NCBI GenBank assembly: GCA_013415865.1
Contig: CP058896.1
Span: 1,655,957 to 1,719,956, forward strand
Direction of reading: 5' to 3'
DNA from: Methanomassiliicoccales archaeon
GTDB lineage: Archaea > Thermoplasmatota > Thermoplasmata > Methanomassiliicoccales > UBA472
DNA: 64,000 bases
Shown here: one piece after another, positions 44,801 to 52,461 of the stretch
Layout of the letters: each line of letters starts with the position of its first letter
How positions within the stretch are numbered: position 1 is the first letter of the stretch
Position numbers and translations under genes: made by a program
The notes under the pieces: generated by a model
Told to the model about the DNA's origin: nothing
Seen by the model: the letters and a program-made list of their open reading frames with translations, nothing else
Database searches by the model: none

Positions 44801-45754
44801 ATGCAGGAGATTTGGATAGAGAAATACAGGCCGAAGAAGCTGGAAGACATCATCGGACAGCCCGAGATAGTCAATAGGCTCAAATCATATGCGCGGTCTG
44901 GGAATCTTCCGCATCTCATGTTCGCTGGACCCGCTGGCACGGGAAAAACGACATCCGCGCTCGCCCTGGCACGTGAACTCTATAAAGAAGCTTGGAGAGA
45001 TAACTTCGTGGAGCTGAACGCCTCGGACGAAAGGGGCATAGATGTGGTAAGGGGGAAGATCAAAGAGTTCGCAAGGACGTCACCGTTAGGAGGAGCATCC
45101 TTTAAAATAATATTCCTGGATGAAGCTGATGCCCTGACCCCCGATGCCCAAGCGGCGCTCAGAAGGACGATGGAGAGATATAGTACCAACTGCCGCTTCA
45201 TTCTATCATGCAATTACTCCTCAAAGATAATTGAGCCCATACAATCCAGGTGTGCGGTATTCAGGTTCAGGCCCGTCAAGGCGGACGATGTAAAGATGTA
45301 TCTCAGGAAGATCGCGGAGAGCGAGGGGATCAAAGTTAGCGATGATGCCCTTGACGCTCTTGTTCATGTCGGTGAGGGGGATATGAGGAAGGCGGTAAAC
45401 TCTTTGCAGGTCGCCGCGGCCTCAGAGAGGGAGATAACGCTCGACGTGGTGTACCAGACAAGCGGTAACGCTAGACCGGAAGAGATCATCAAGATGCTTG
45501 AGACCGCATTACAAGGTAACTTCGTCGAGGCGAGGGCCCTTTTGGACGATATCCTCCTGAACTATGGTCTGAGCGGATCAGATATCATCAAGCAGATCCA
45601 CAAGGGTTTCTTTGACCTGAGCATCCCAGATGAAGAGAAGGTAAAATTGATCGATAAGACCGGAGAGGTGGAGTTCCGCATAGTGGAAGGCAGTAATGAA
45701 AGGATACAGCTCGAATCGCTATTAGCATATCTGGTATTGGTCGGGAGTAAGTAA
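44801..45754 (+). CDS. Replication factor C small subunit
   Basis: 317 aa clamp-loader AAA+ ATPase that opens PCNA. Start IWIEKYRPKKLEDIIGQ, Walker A GPAGTGKTTSALALA, Walker B IIFLDEADALTPDA, and the SRC motif QSRCAVFRFRPV. ATG 44801 has GGAG nearby; the TTG at 44792 is less likely. The large subunit is not in view. Lies upstream of ribosomal L40e on its own promoter. Confidence 0.97.
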   Translation: MQEIWIEKYRPKKLEDIIGQPEIVNRLKSYARSGNLPHLMFAGPAGTGKTTSALALARELYKEAWRDNFVELNASDERGIDVVRGKIKEFARTSPLGGASFKIIFLDEADALTPDAQAALRRTMERYSTNCRFILSCNYSSKIIEPIQSRCAVFRFRPVKADDVKMYLRKIAESEGIKVSDDALDALVHVGEGDMRKAVNSLQVAAASEREITLDVVYQTSGNARPEEIIKMLETALQGNFVEARALLDDILLNYGLSGSDIIKQIHKGFFDLSIPDEEKVKLIDKTGEVEFRIVEGSNERIQLESLLAYLVLVGSK

Positions 45755-45831
45755 GGGATAGGCCCTCAGATCACGGTCATGATGGAGAATGATTAAATAC
45801 TGCTTCCTAGTTTCCAACCGAGAGGTATCAC

Positions 45832-45981
45832 ATGGCACGCTTCAAGGAGGCCGATGCAAGGCTTCTTAACAAAATGATCTGCATGAACTGCTACGCACGC
45901 AACGCGGCAAAGGCAACCCGCTGCAGGAAATGCGGATACGATCACCTTCGCCAGAAGTCGAAGGAAAGCAGGAAGGCATGA
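45832..45981 (+). CDS. rpl40e: 50S ribosomal protein L40e
   Basis: 49 aa, a complete small ribosomal protein. [18 protein letters not shown] then the zinc finger CMNCYARN and CRKCGYDH (C4), with a basic tail KSKESRKA. Exactly the archaeal form, without ubiquitin fusion. TATA-like GATTAAATAC at 45791-45800 gives a leader near 11 bases. Followed by a T-rich stretch that probably ends the transcript. Confidence 0.97.
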   Translation: MARFKEADARLLNKMICMNCYARNAAKATRCRKCGYDHLRQKSKESRKA

Positions 45982-46111
45982 GCCTTCTCTCAAATCGATT
46001 TTAATTTTTTCAGCATCATCAAGTGGGAGACCCAGAATATTTTCTCTGATATCATCTTAGATACCTTTTTAAGGACACCAGGGGTTTACTTTTGAAACGA
46101 CCATAGATGGC

Positions 46112-47116
46112 GTGGTGAACAAGCTGAAGAAGGTCCTTATCGTTGACGATAACCAGGCGATCATAGAGATCGTCTCAGAGATAATAACGGCCGCAGGTTT
46201 CGTTCCGCTTTCAGCGTCAGGAGGTATAGAGGCCTTGGCAAGGATCGAGAGCGATGAGCCCGACCTAATTCTCCTCGATGTGAACATGCCCGATCTGGAT
46301 GGTTATACAGTCCTGCGCCGACTGAAGGAAAAAGGATTGACGGAGAAGATCAAGATCATAATGCTCACCTCTGCGATAGAGGTCGACACAGATATCTTTG
46401 GGCTCCAGGACGTCATCGACGGGTACATCAGGAAGCCCTTTAACAATGCAGAGCTCGAGGCAAGGCTCAAAGAGGCCCTCTCGACACCGGGAGAGGGGCA
46501 GACATCCCTTCCGCCAGAACAGGCACCTAAGAAGATAGGCGGACTTTCGAAATTCTTCAAGAGAGGGCCGAGACCAGAGGAGATCCACACGTTCGGATCG
46601 AAGGAAATGATCAGACGTTCGAAGAAGATCTACGAGCTGAAGAGGGGATATGCCTATCTTGTCAAGGAGGTCAAACCTAAGAAATCTTTTGAGATCTTCG
46701 TGGACCAGGTCACCCATGATATCCAAGGTCTATGTGTCACAAGGCAGCACCCATCTGTGATAAGGAAAGATTGGGGGCTTGAGAAGACACCTATAATCTG
46801 GCTGACGAACCAGTTAGGGAAGGTCTACATCAACCCTACGAACATCGGTATCCTCGGTGAGACCATAACGCGGTTCATTGAGAAGTCAGGCGATTCTGTT
46901 GTGCTTTTGGATGGCATCGAGTTCTTGATAGTAAACAACGATTTCGAAAGGGTACTTAGGATGCTCCACAACATCACGGATGCGGCCATGGAGAACCGCT
47001 CTCGATTGATAATATCCATTGATCCCAGGACGCTCCATACAAAAGAGATGGCGCTCTTAGAGAGGAACATGGAGATAATTGACGACCTGGCACCGGGGTC
47101 TTCTTTGAACAAATGA
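46112..47116 (+). CDS. Response regulator receiver with C-terminal DUF835
   Basis: 334 aa. Receiver domain residues ~6-122: VLIVDDNQAI, phospho-Asp in LILLDVNMPDLDGY (about residue 55), LTSAIEVDT and the lysine in GYIRKPFNN. A Pro/Gln linker (about 127-145) leads to the DUF835 domain, whose end reads GDSVVLLDGIEFLIVNN. DUF835 proteins are frequent in Thermoplasmatota and may sense or bind partners. No histidine kinase lies next to it (orphan). Start GTG 46112 (or GTG 46115); no ribosome site. Confidence 0.9.
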   Translation: MVNKLKKVLIVDDNQAIIEIVSEIITAAGFVPLSASGGIEALARIESDEPDLILLDVNMPDLDGYTVLRRLKEKGLTEKIKIIMLTSAIEVDTDIFGLQDVIDGYIRKPFNNAELEARLKEALSTPGEGQTSLPPEQAPKKIGGLSKFFKRGPRPEEIHTFGSKEMIRRSKKIYELKRGYAYLVKEVKPKKSFEIFVDQVTHDIQGLCVTRQHPSVIRKDWGLEKTPIIWLTNQLGKVYINPTNIGILGETITRFIEKSGDSVVLLDGIEFLIVNNDFERVLRMLHNITDAAMENRSRLIISIDPRTLHTKEMALLERNMEIIDDLAPGSSLNK

Positions 47117-47163
47117 TATTTCTATTGATTCGTCTTTTGGTTCCTAATAGGATAGTGCACTAG

Positions 47164-48444
47164 ATGACCGGTAGCAAGATCACCAAGGTTTGGGCAAGGG
47201 AGGTCCTAGATTCACGAGGAAATCCGACGGTCGAGGCGGAAATCTGGACATCAGGATTGAAGGTCACGGCGATAGCCCCATCTGGGGCCTCCACAGGCAT
47301 CCACGAGGCGATGGAAGTCAGGGACGGCGGAAGGAGATACGGAGGGAAAGGCGTCACTCAGGCGGTGGAGAACGTCCGGACGAAGATAGCGCCCAAGCTC
47401 ATCGGGATGGATGTGAGAAAACTTGCTCTAATAGATCAGGCGATGATCGATCTGGACGGCACTGAGAACAAATCGAGGCTCGGCGGTAATGCGATGACGG
47501 CGGTCTCGTTCGCCGCCGCAAAGGCAGGAGCTCTGGTTGAAGGAGTAGAGCTTCATGAGTTCTTGTGTATGAACTCCAATGTACTTCCTGTACCGTGCAT
47601 GAACGTCATCAACGGAGGAAAGCATGCCGGGTCCGATCTCAAATTCCAGGAATTCATGATAGTCCCTTGCGGTATGAGGTCTTTCTCCGAGGCGCTCAGG
47701 ACGGGGGTGGAGGTATACCACTCCCTTAAAAACGTCCTAAGGAGGTCGTATGGCCCAATGGCCATCAACGTAGGGGATGAGGGGGGGTTCGCCCCGCCTT
47801 TGAGAACATCCCGTGAGGCGATGGACATGCTCCTGAAAGCAATTGAGGAAGCTGGTTACAAACCGGGAAAGGATGTTTATCTCGCCTTGGACCCAGCTGC
47901 GTCCGAGTTTTATGATAAAGGTTTGTACGAGGTAGATGGCAAGAAAAGGTCTCCTGAAGAGATGATCGATTATTATCAGGGGCTAATCAGCGATTATCCA
48001 TTGATCAGCTTGGAGGACCCCTTCGAGGAGGAGGCGTTCGATACCATGTCCGAGCTCACCAAGAGGGTAGGAAAGAAGGTCCAGATCGTCGGCGATGACA
48101 TTTTCGTGACCAATCCGAAGAGGATCAGGATGGCGATCGATGCAAAAGCTGGAAATGCGACATTGTTAAAGGTCAACCAGATAGGTACGGTGACCGAGGC
48201 CGTTCATGCAGCCGAGCTCTCATTCGAGTCTGGATACAATGTTATGGTGAGCCATCGGTCTGGAGAGAGCGAGGACAGCACCATCGCGGACATAGCGGTC
48301 GCCCTTGAGTGCGGACAGCTCAAGACCGGTGCCCCGGCAAGGGGGGAAAGGACATCTAAGTACAACAGGCTTCTACGCATAGAGGAGAACCTTGGAAGCA
48401 GTGCCAGGTTCCTAGGAAAGGATGCCTTCAAGGGTAATAATTAA
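47164..48444 (+). CDS. eno: Enolase
   Basis: 426 aa glycolytic enzyme converting 2-phosphoglycerate to phosphoenolpyruvate. N-terminal VLDSRGNPTVEAE, SGASTGIHEA, metal Asp in LALDPAASEF and SLEDPFEEE, catalytic lysine in TLLKVNQIGT and VSHRSGESEDST. Full length. GCACTAGATG at the start; a TATA-like CCTAATAGG lies about 18 bases earlier. Monocistronic. Confidence 0.98.
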   Translation: MTGSKITKVWAREVLDSRGNPTVEAEIWTSGLKVTAIAPSGASTGIHEAMEVRDGGRRYGGKGVTQAVENVRTKIAPKLIGMDVRKLALIDQAMIDLDGTENKSRLGGNAMTAVSFAAAKAGALVEGVELHEFLCMNSNVLPVPCMNVINGGKHAGSDLKFQEFMIVPCGMRSFSEALRTGVEVYHSLKNVLRRSYGPMAINVGDEGGFAPPLRTSREAMDMLLKAIEEAGYKPGKDVYLALDPAASEFYDKGLYEVDGKKRSPEEMIDYYQGLISDYPLISLEDPFEEEAFDTMSELTKRVGKKVQIVGDDIFVTNPKRIRMAIDAKAGNATLLKVNQIGTVTEAVHAAELSFESGYNVMVSHRSGESEDSTIADIAVALECGQLKTGAPARGERTSKYNRLLRIEENLGSSARFLGKDAFKGNN

Positions 48445-48570
48445 GGCCATGTCTCCAACTGGAAATGGATGCTGCGATGATAGGCGCCATCGCCATATCA
48501 TTTCATCCTTGTTAAACGAACATTTGATTATCATCCAAGATGTTCTGCGAAAAAAGGGGGAGATGCTCTG

Positions 48571-49767
48571 GTGAAGTTCTTCGCGGCAACCGACAGGGAG
48601 GTGGCGGAAGGCCGCACCACTGACATTTATTTCGAGCACACATTGAAAGTGCTTGAGAAGAAGGGTCTCCTCGGGGTCGATACGGTCTCCGAGTTCACTG
48701 TCGGCGGATTGCCTGATGGATGGGAATGGGGGGTGCTGTGCGGGACTGAGGAGGTCATACGCCTCCTCGAGGGAAAGGACATCGACCTTTGGGGCATTCC
48801 AGAAGGGAGCGTGTTCAAGGCCAGGACCCAAGAGGGCATCAGGACACCGATCTTAAGGATCGAAGGTTCATATGGCGAATATTGCCCCTTTGAAACTCCA
48901 GCATTAGGTTTCATATGTTATAGCTCAGGGGTCGCAACTATGTCTGCAAGATGCAAGCTGGCCTCAGGTTTCAGGACGGTCATGTCCTTTGGGGTACGAA
49001 GGATGCATCCCGCGCTGGCCCCGGTCATAGATCGATCTTCATATATAGGTGGATGTGACAGCGTGTCCTCCATCATCGGTGGGGAAACGATCAGGAAGGA
49101 CCCGACAGGGACAATGCCACATGCGCTGGTCTTAATGATGGGGGACCAGAGAAAAGCTTTCGAGGCATTTGACGAGCTCATCGATGGTAAAGTGAGAAGG
49201 GTGGCCCTCATCGACACATTCTCAGATGAAAAGGCCGAGGCTATGATCGCCTGTGAGTCTGTCAAGGACCTCTATGCAGTAAGACTTGACACACCTGGTT
49301 CTAGGAGAGGTGACCTGGCCGATATAATCAGGGAGGTGAGGTGGGAGATGGACCTAAGAGGGTATGGTCATGTGAGGATCTTCGTGTCGGGTGGCCTATC
49401 GGACACCGACCTCCCAAGATTGGTAAAGGCAGGTGCCGATGGTTTCGGGATAGGCACGAGCATATCGAACGCACCGACCATCGATTTCTCGATGGACATA
49501 GTAGAGAAGGCAGGCCATCCCCTCTCAAAACGCGGCAAGTGCTCAGGAAGTAAGAGAACGTTCCGTTGTAACAAATGTCTAGAATACAGCGCCAGAACGG
49601 AAGGGATGGAAGCCCCTATATGTCATCGCTGCGGGACTAAGATGGAGCTCTTCGAGGTGAAACTGCTTGAGAGAGGTCGAAGGGTCGTATCTGAAGAATC
49701 TGCCTCAGATATCAGAGACAGGGTAATTCAACAATTGAGAACATTGCAAGGGCTGGCGGGAGGATGA
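48571..49767 (+). CDS. Nicotinate phosphoribosyltransferase with C-terminal zinc ribbon
   Basis: 398 aa NAD-salvage enzyme. YFEHTLKVLEKKG, LCYSSGVATMSAR-like region, catalytic His block DPTGTMPHALVLMMG, and FVSGGLSDTDLPRLVKAGADGFGIG phosphate site. The C-terminal ~65 residues hold a four-cysteine zinc ribbon (CNKCLEY, CHRCGTK). Begins at GTG 48571 after an AGGGGG ribosome site (8-10 bases). First of a coupled trio: its stop overlaps OsmC as ATGA. Confidence 0.9.
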   Translation: MKFFAATDREVAEGRTTDIYFEHTLKVLEKKGLLGVDTVSEFTVGGLPDGWEWGVLCGTEEVIRLLEGKDIDLWGIPEGSVFKARTQEGIRTPILRIEGSYGEYCPFETPALGFICYSSGVATMSARCKLASGFRTVMSFGVRRMHPALAPVIDRSSYIGGCDSVSSIIGGETIRKDPTGTMPHALVLMMGDQRKAFEAFDELIDGKVRRVALIDTFSDEKAEAMIACESVKDLYAVRLDTPGSRRGDLADIIREVRWEMDLRGYGHVRIFVSGGLSDTDLPRLVKAGADGFGIGTSISNAPTIDFSMDIVEKAGHPLSKRGKCSGSKRTFRCNKCLEYSARTEGMEAPICHRCGTKMELFEVKLLERGRRVVSEESASDIRDRVIQQLRTLQGLAGG

Positions 49768-50216
49768 CAATGGAAGAGGGGGAGTTCCTGACGGGAATTG
49801 AGCTTGTGAAAGATTACAAATTCAGGGTAAACTTCCATAATGTCAAGGAAGGAGAGATCATGATGGATGAGCCAGAGCCGCTCGGCGGAGGTGACCATCC
49901 CAATGCAGGTAAGCTCCTCGCCGCGGCGGTCGGCAACTGCCTATGCGCCAGTCTGACATATTGTGTGAGAAGGCACAGGGCAGAGATGCTCTCATTGTCC
50001 GCTGAGGTCTCCACGACGCTCGCCCGTAATGAGAGAGGTAGGTTGAGGATAACCAACATCTCTGTCGAGATGCATCCCAAGGTATCAGACCCATCTAAAT
50101 TGGAAAAGTGCAAGGAGATGTTCGAGGACTTTTGCATAGTCACTCAAAGCGTCAAGGCAGGTATCCAGGTGGATGTCAGGATCGACGGGCCTGATGGTCA
50201 TGAGGGGGAAAGATGA
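49764..50216 (+). CDS. OsmC/Ohr-family peroxide-stress protein
   Basis: 150 aa. Two redox cysteines are placed as in the family: NCLCASLTYCVRR in the long helix and EDFCIVTQSVKAG in the C-terminal part. Glu/Arg for the hydroperoxide pocket cannot be assigned with certainty. Starts within the stop of the preceding gene and its own stop overlaps Lrp, so the three are translationally coupled. Likely removes organic hydroperoxides. Confidence 0.88.
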   Translation: MTMEEGEFLTGIELVKDYKFRVNFHNVKEGEIMMDEPEPLGGGDHPNAGKLLAAAVGNCLCASLTYCVRRHRAEMLSLSAEVSTTLARNERGRLRITNISVEMHPKVSDPSKLEKCKEMFEDFCIVTQSVKAGIQVDVRIDGPDGHEGER

Positions 50217-50662
50217 CGACAGCGCTAGATGAAAAAGACATGGCCATCCTGGCAGAGCTGATGAAAGATGCCAGAAGGAGCACAAAGGCCATAGCCAAGG
50301 ACCTGAACATTCCGAGGGCCACGGTCCATGAAAGGATAAAAAGGATGCTCGACAGGGGCATCATAAAGGGATTCACGGTATTGCCAGATTATATAAAGCT
50401 TGGCGAACCGGTCACAGCCTTCATCCTCGTCTCCTTCCTTCCGAACAGCTCAGTGTCGCAAAGGGAGGTAGCGCAAAGGATAGCCATGCTCGAGGGCGTT
50501 CAAGAGGTCCACCTTATTTCTGGGGAGCACGATATAATCATAAAGGTGAGGGGAAGGTCCATGGAGAGCATCGGTTCATTGGTCATTGATAAGTTGAGGG
50601 CCATTCCAGGAGTGGGCAAGACCTTGACGATGGCATCCTTCACGACGATAAAGGATATCTGA
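50213..50662 (+). CDS. Lrp/AsnC-family transcriptional regulator
   Basis: 149 aa. N-terminal winged HTH: LDEKDMAILAELMKDARRS and IAKDLNIPRATVHERIKRM, then the RAM ligand-binding ACT-like domain (EVAQRIAMLEGVQEVHLIS, GEHDIIIKVRG). ATGA overlap with OsmC. It may control its own operon or amino acid genes; no operator is evident in the following gap. Confidence 0.92.
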   Translation: MTTALDEKDMAILAELMKDARRSTKAIAKDLNIPRATVHERIKRMLDRGIIKGFTVLPDYIKLGEPVTAFILVSFLPNSSVSQREVAQRIAMLEGVQEVHLISGEHDIIIKVRGRSMESIGSLVIDKLRAIPGVGKTLTMASFTTIKDI

Positions 50663-51002
50663 GCCGTCCTGACCACAGGACCTGACGACCGTTCTCTTCT
50701 ATCTTGGTATTTGTCTATATAATTATCAATAAAAATTCAAGATGGCCATGGAATTCGGGTTTTTAAATTAAAAATATCTAGGTGTCCTTTTTTATTTCCC
50801 TATAGGGCGTTGAGTCTAAGCAGAATTTTTCATATAAAAAATGGTACAAATTTGGGCATCTGGATAAACAGTGAACACTAGACATAATGTTAAATATTCA
50901 GCACGGAATAGTGTTTTTTTGCTGAGAAAGAAAGCATCAGTTAAGGCAGTAGCTTGGGGGTTGTTGCCGGCGAGCTTTTCTTTTTAGGCGGGGAGGGATC
51001 TA
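50663..51002 (+). promoter_or_regulatory. 340-base gap: promoter, long dyad and leader of the zinc-ribbon gene
   Basis: The first 200 bases are AT-rich with no gene. A TATA-like GTTAAATATT at about 50888-50897 is flanked by the inverted repeat AACACTA (50874-50880) and TAGTGTT (50909-50915). This could be a repressor site covering the promoter. The leader from about 50918 to 51002 ends in GGGGAGGG, a strong ribosome site. Confidence 0.4.
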
Positions 51003-51344
51003 TTGGTTCACAATCAATCAGCGCAAGCTATGCTCTGCGAATCGATCATTCGGGAGCTTGAACCGTGCCTTGAGCTGAAATTGAAAGAAGATGACATGGG
51101 ATCAGATCAGAGGTCCCTGATGCGTTCCAAAGTGATAGACGAACTGATGGTCTTCGGAATTACCAGGCCTGCCAAGGTGCTCTGCCGATGCGGGGCCATC
51201 GCCGAGATCGACAGGTCGGTTCTTCGGACCAAGAAAGACCTGGGAAAGGTCATTGAATGCCGTCGGTGCCGTAGCATGAGAATCGCAAGAGAAAAGGAAG
51301 AACTGGACAATGATTACTACGGGATGCAGGAAAGCTTGGAATGA
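51003..51344 (+). CDS. Small zinc-ribbon protein of unknown function
   Basis: 113 aa. A helical N-terminal ~60 residues (CESIIRELEPCLELKLKEDD) precedes a four-cysteine ribbon: CRCGAIAEI and, 21 residues later, CRRCRSMRI. A charged tail follows. Start is TTG 51003, supported by GGAGG at correct spacing and no usable ATG nearby. I do not recognise the family. It may act in transcription or metal handling next to a COG0523 GTPase. Native codon use. Confidence 0.72.
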   Translation: MVHNQSAQAMLCESIIRELEPCLELKLKEDDMGSDQRSLMRSKVIDELMVFGITRPAKVLCRCGAIAEIDRSVLRTKKDLGKVIECRRCRSMRIAREKEELDNDYYGMQESLE

Positions 51345-51423
51345 GGTGGATCCCGTCACCGTAACTCCTTAATTATTTATACGCGCCGTTGAATAGCAAC
51401 GTCCAACTCTGACTGGTGAACCA

Positions 51424-52032
51424 ATGGACATGATCGTGATATCTGGATTCTTAGGTTCAGGCAAGACAACGATGATACTCTCGACGATCGGAAAGGTCAT
51501 CGAGACGACGAAAAAGAAGGTCGTCATAATCGTCAATGATTTTGGTAACATCGGAATAGACGGCAAGGTGATGGAAAAATACGGGCTTTCGGTCACCGAG
51601 ATGCCGAGCGGGTGCATATGTTGCACCCTGGGATCCGATTTTCTTGAAACCGTGAGGACGGTAGCTGATAAGTTCTCACCAGACCTTGTCATCGTCGAGC
51701 CTACTGGGATCGCCGACCCATCGAACATTGTGGACACAATGAAATTATACAGGGGTCCTTTGGGCCGATTGAAGATATTCGTAGTGGTGGACGCGGTGAG
51801 GTTCCCAATGATAATGAAGGCATTGGCCAACCCCCTGAAGAACCAATTAAGGTCCGCAGATGTGATCTTGATCAACAAGATCGATGAAGCCTCCGCGTCA
51901 GCCGTTGAGGAGGTGCGGAAGAACCTTGAAATGTTAGGATATAAGAAGGCAGTGATCCTGGCGTCCGCTACTGCAGGGACCAATCTGGAAGAAGTGGTTG
52001 AGGCGATGGTGATGCAAGATGATGGCCGATGA
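51424..52032 (+). CDS. COG0523 (CobW-type) G3E GTPase, single domain
   Basis: 202 aa. P-loop ISGFLGSGKTTMILS, metal-binding CxCC in PSGCICCTLGSDF, VIVEPTGIADP, and NKID for the guanine base. It lacks the usual C-terminal CobW domain and His-rich metal tail (family members are often 320-400 aa). Such GTPases insert zinc, cobalt or nickel into partners. TATA-like box near 51371-51382; ATG 51424 or 51430. Its stop overlaps the next gene (14 bases), which may supply the missing partner function. Confidence 0.88.
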   Translation: MDMIVISGFLGSGKTTMILSTIGKVIETTKKKVVIIVNDFGNIGIDGKVMEKYGLSVTEMPSGCICCTLGSDFLETVRTVADKFSPDLVIVEPTGIADPSNIVDTMKLYRGPLGRLKIFVVVDAVRFPMIMKALANPLKNQLRSADVILINKIDEASASAVEEVRKNLEMLGYKKAVILASATAGTNLEEVVEAMVMQDDGR

Positions 52033-52450
52033 TTTCTCTGCTCACGCAGCCGAGGTCACCGTCGATTTTAGGAAAGAAGTCTTGCCAGATGAGATCAAGA
52101 GCCTTATTGAAAGATTGCTCAGCAAGATCGCAGATGACTGTGTAAAAGAAGGGACAAGGCTCATTGGTCACATCAAATGCGTCGCTGAGACCGGACCAGA
52201 TACCTTCCTTGCGTGCAGCGTCGTCTCGCCTGATGCAAAACCAAGGTGCTCGGGCGGATTGGATAAGCCATCAAAGGACCTCAGGTTGATAATAAATATA
52301 CTCCAATATGGGCTTCCGAAGGAGGCCTTGGTCAAGATCGTCGAGAAGGAAGCCCCTAGGGCCTTTGGTCCTGATTCGAAGGTCGAGATATTGGACCTTT
52401 CCAAAAAGGGAGAAAGGTGTGAAAAGCCAAAGTTGATATCCATCGATTGA
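52019..52450 (+). CDS. Orphan protein coupled to the COG0523 GTPase
   Basis: 143 aa. Reads as a small alpha/beta protein: FRKEVLPDEIKSLIERLLSK, HIKCVAETGPDTFLACSVVS, RAFGPDSKVEILDLSKKG. Three cysteines sit near KCVAE, LACSV and PRCSGG. No family recognised. It overlaps the GTPase gene by 14 bases, so a functional partnership is likely. ATG 52019 or 52022. Convergent with topA. Confidence 0.68.
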   Translation: MMADDFSAHAAEVTVDFRKEVLPDEIKSLIERLLSKIADDCVKEGTRLIGHIKCVAETGPDTFLACSVVSPDAKPRCSGGLDKPSKDLRLIINILQYGLPKEALVKIVEKEAPRAFGPDSKVEILDLSKKGERCEKPKLISID

Positions 52451-52461
52451 GGTGCGGCGTC

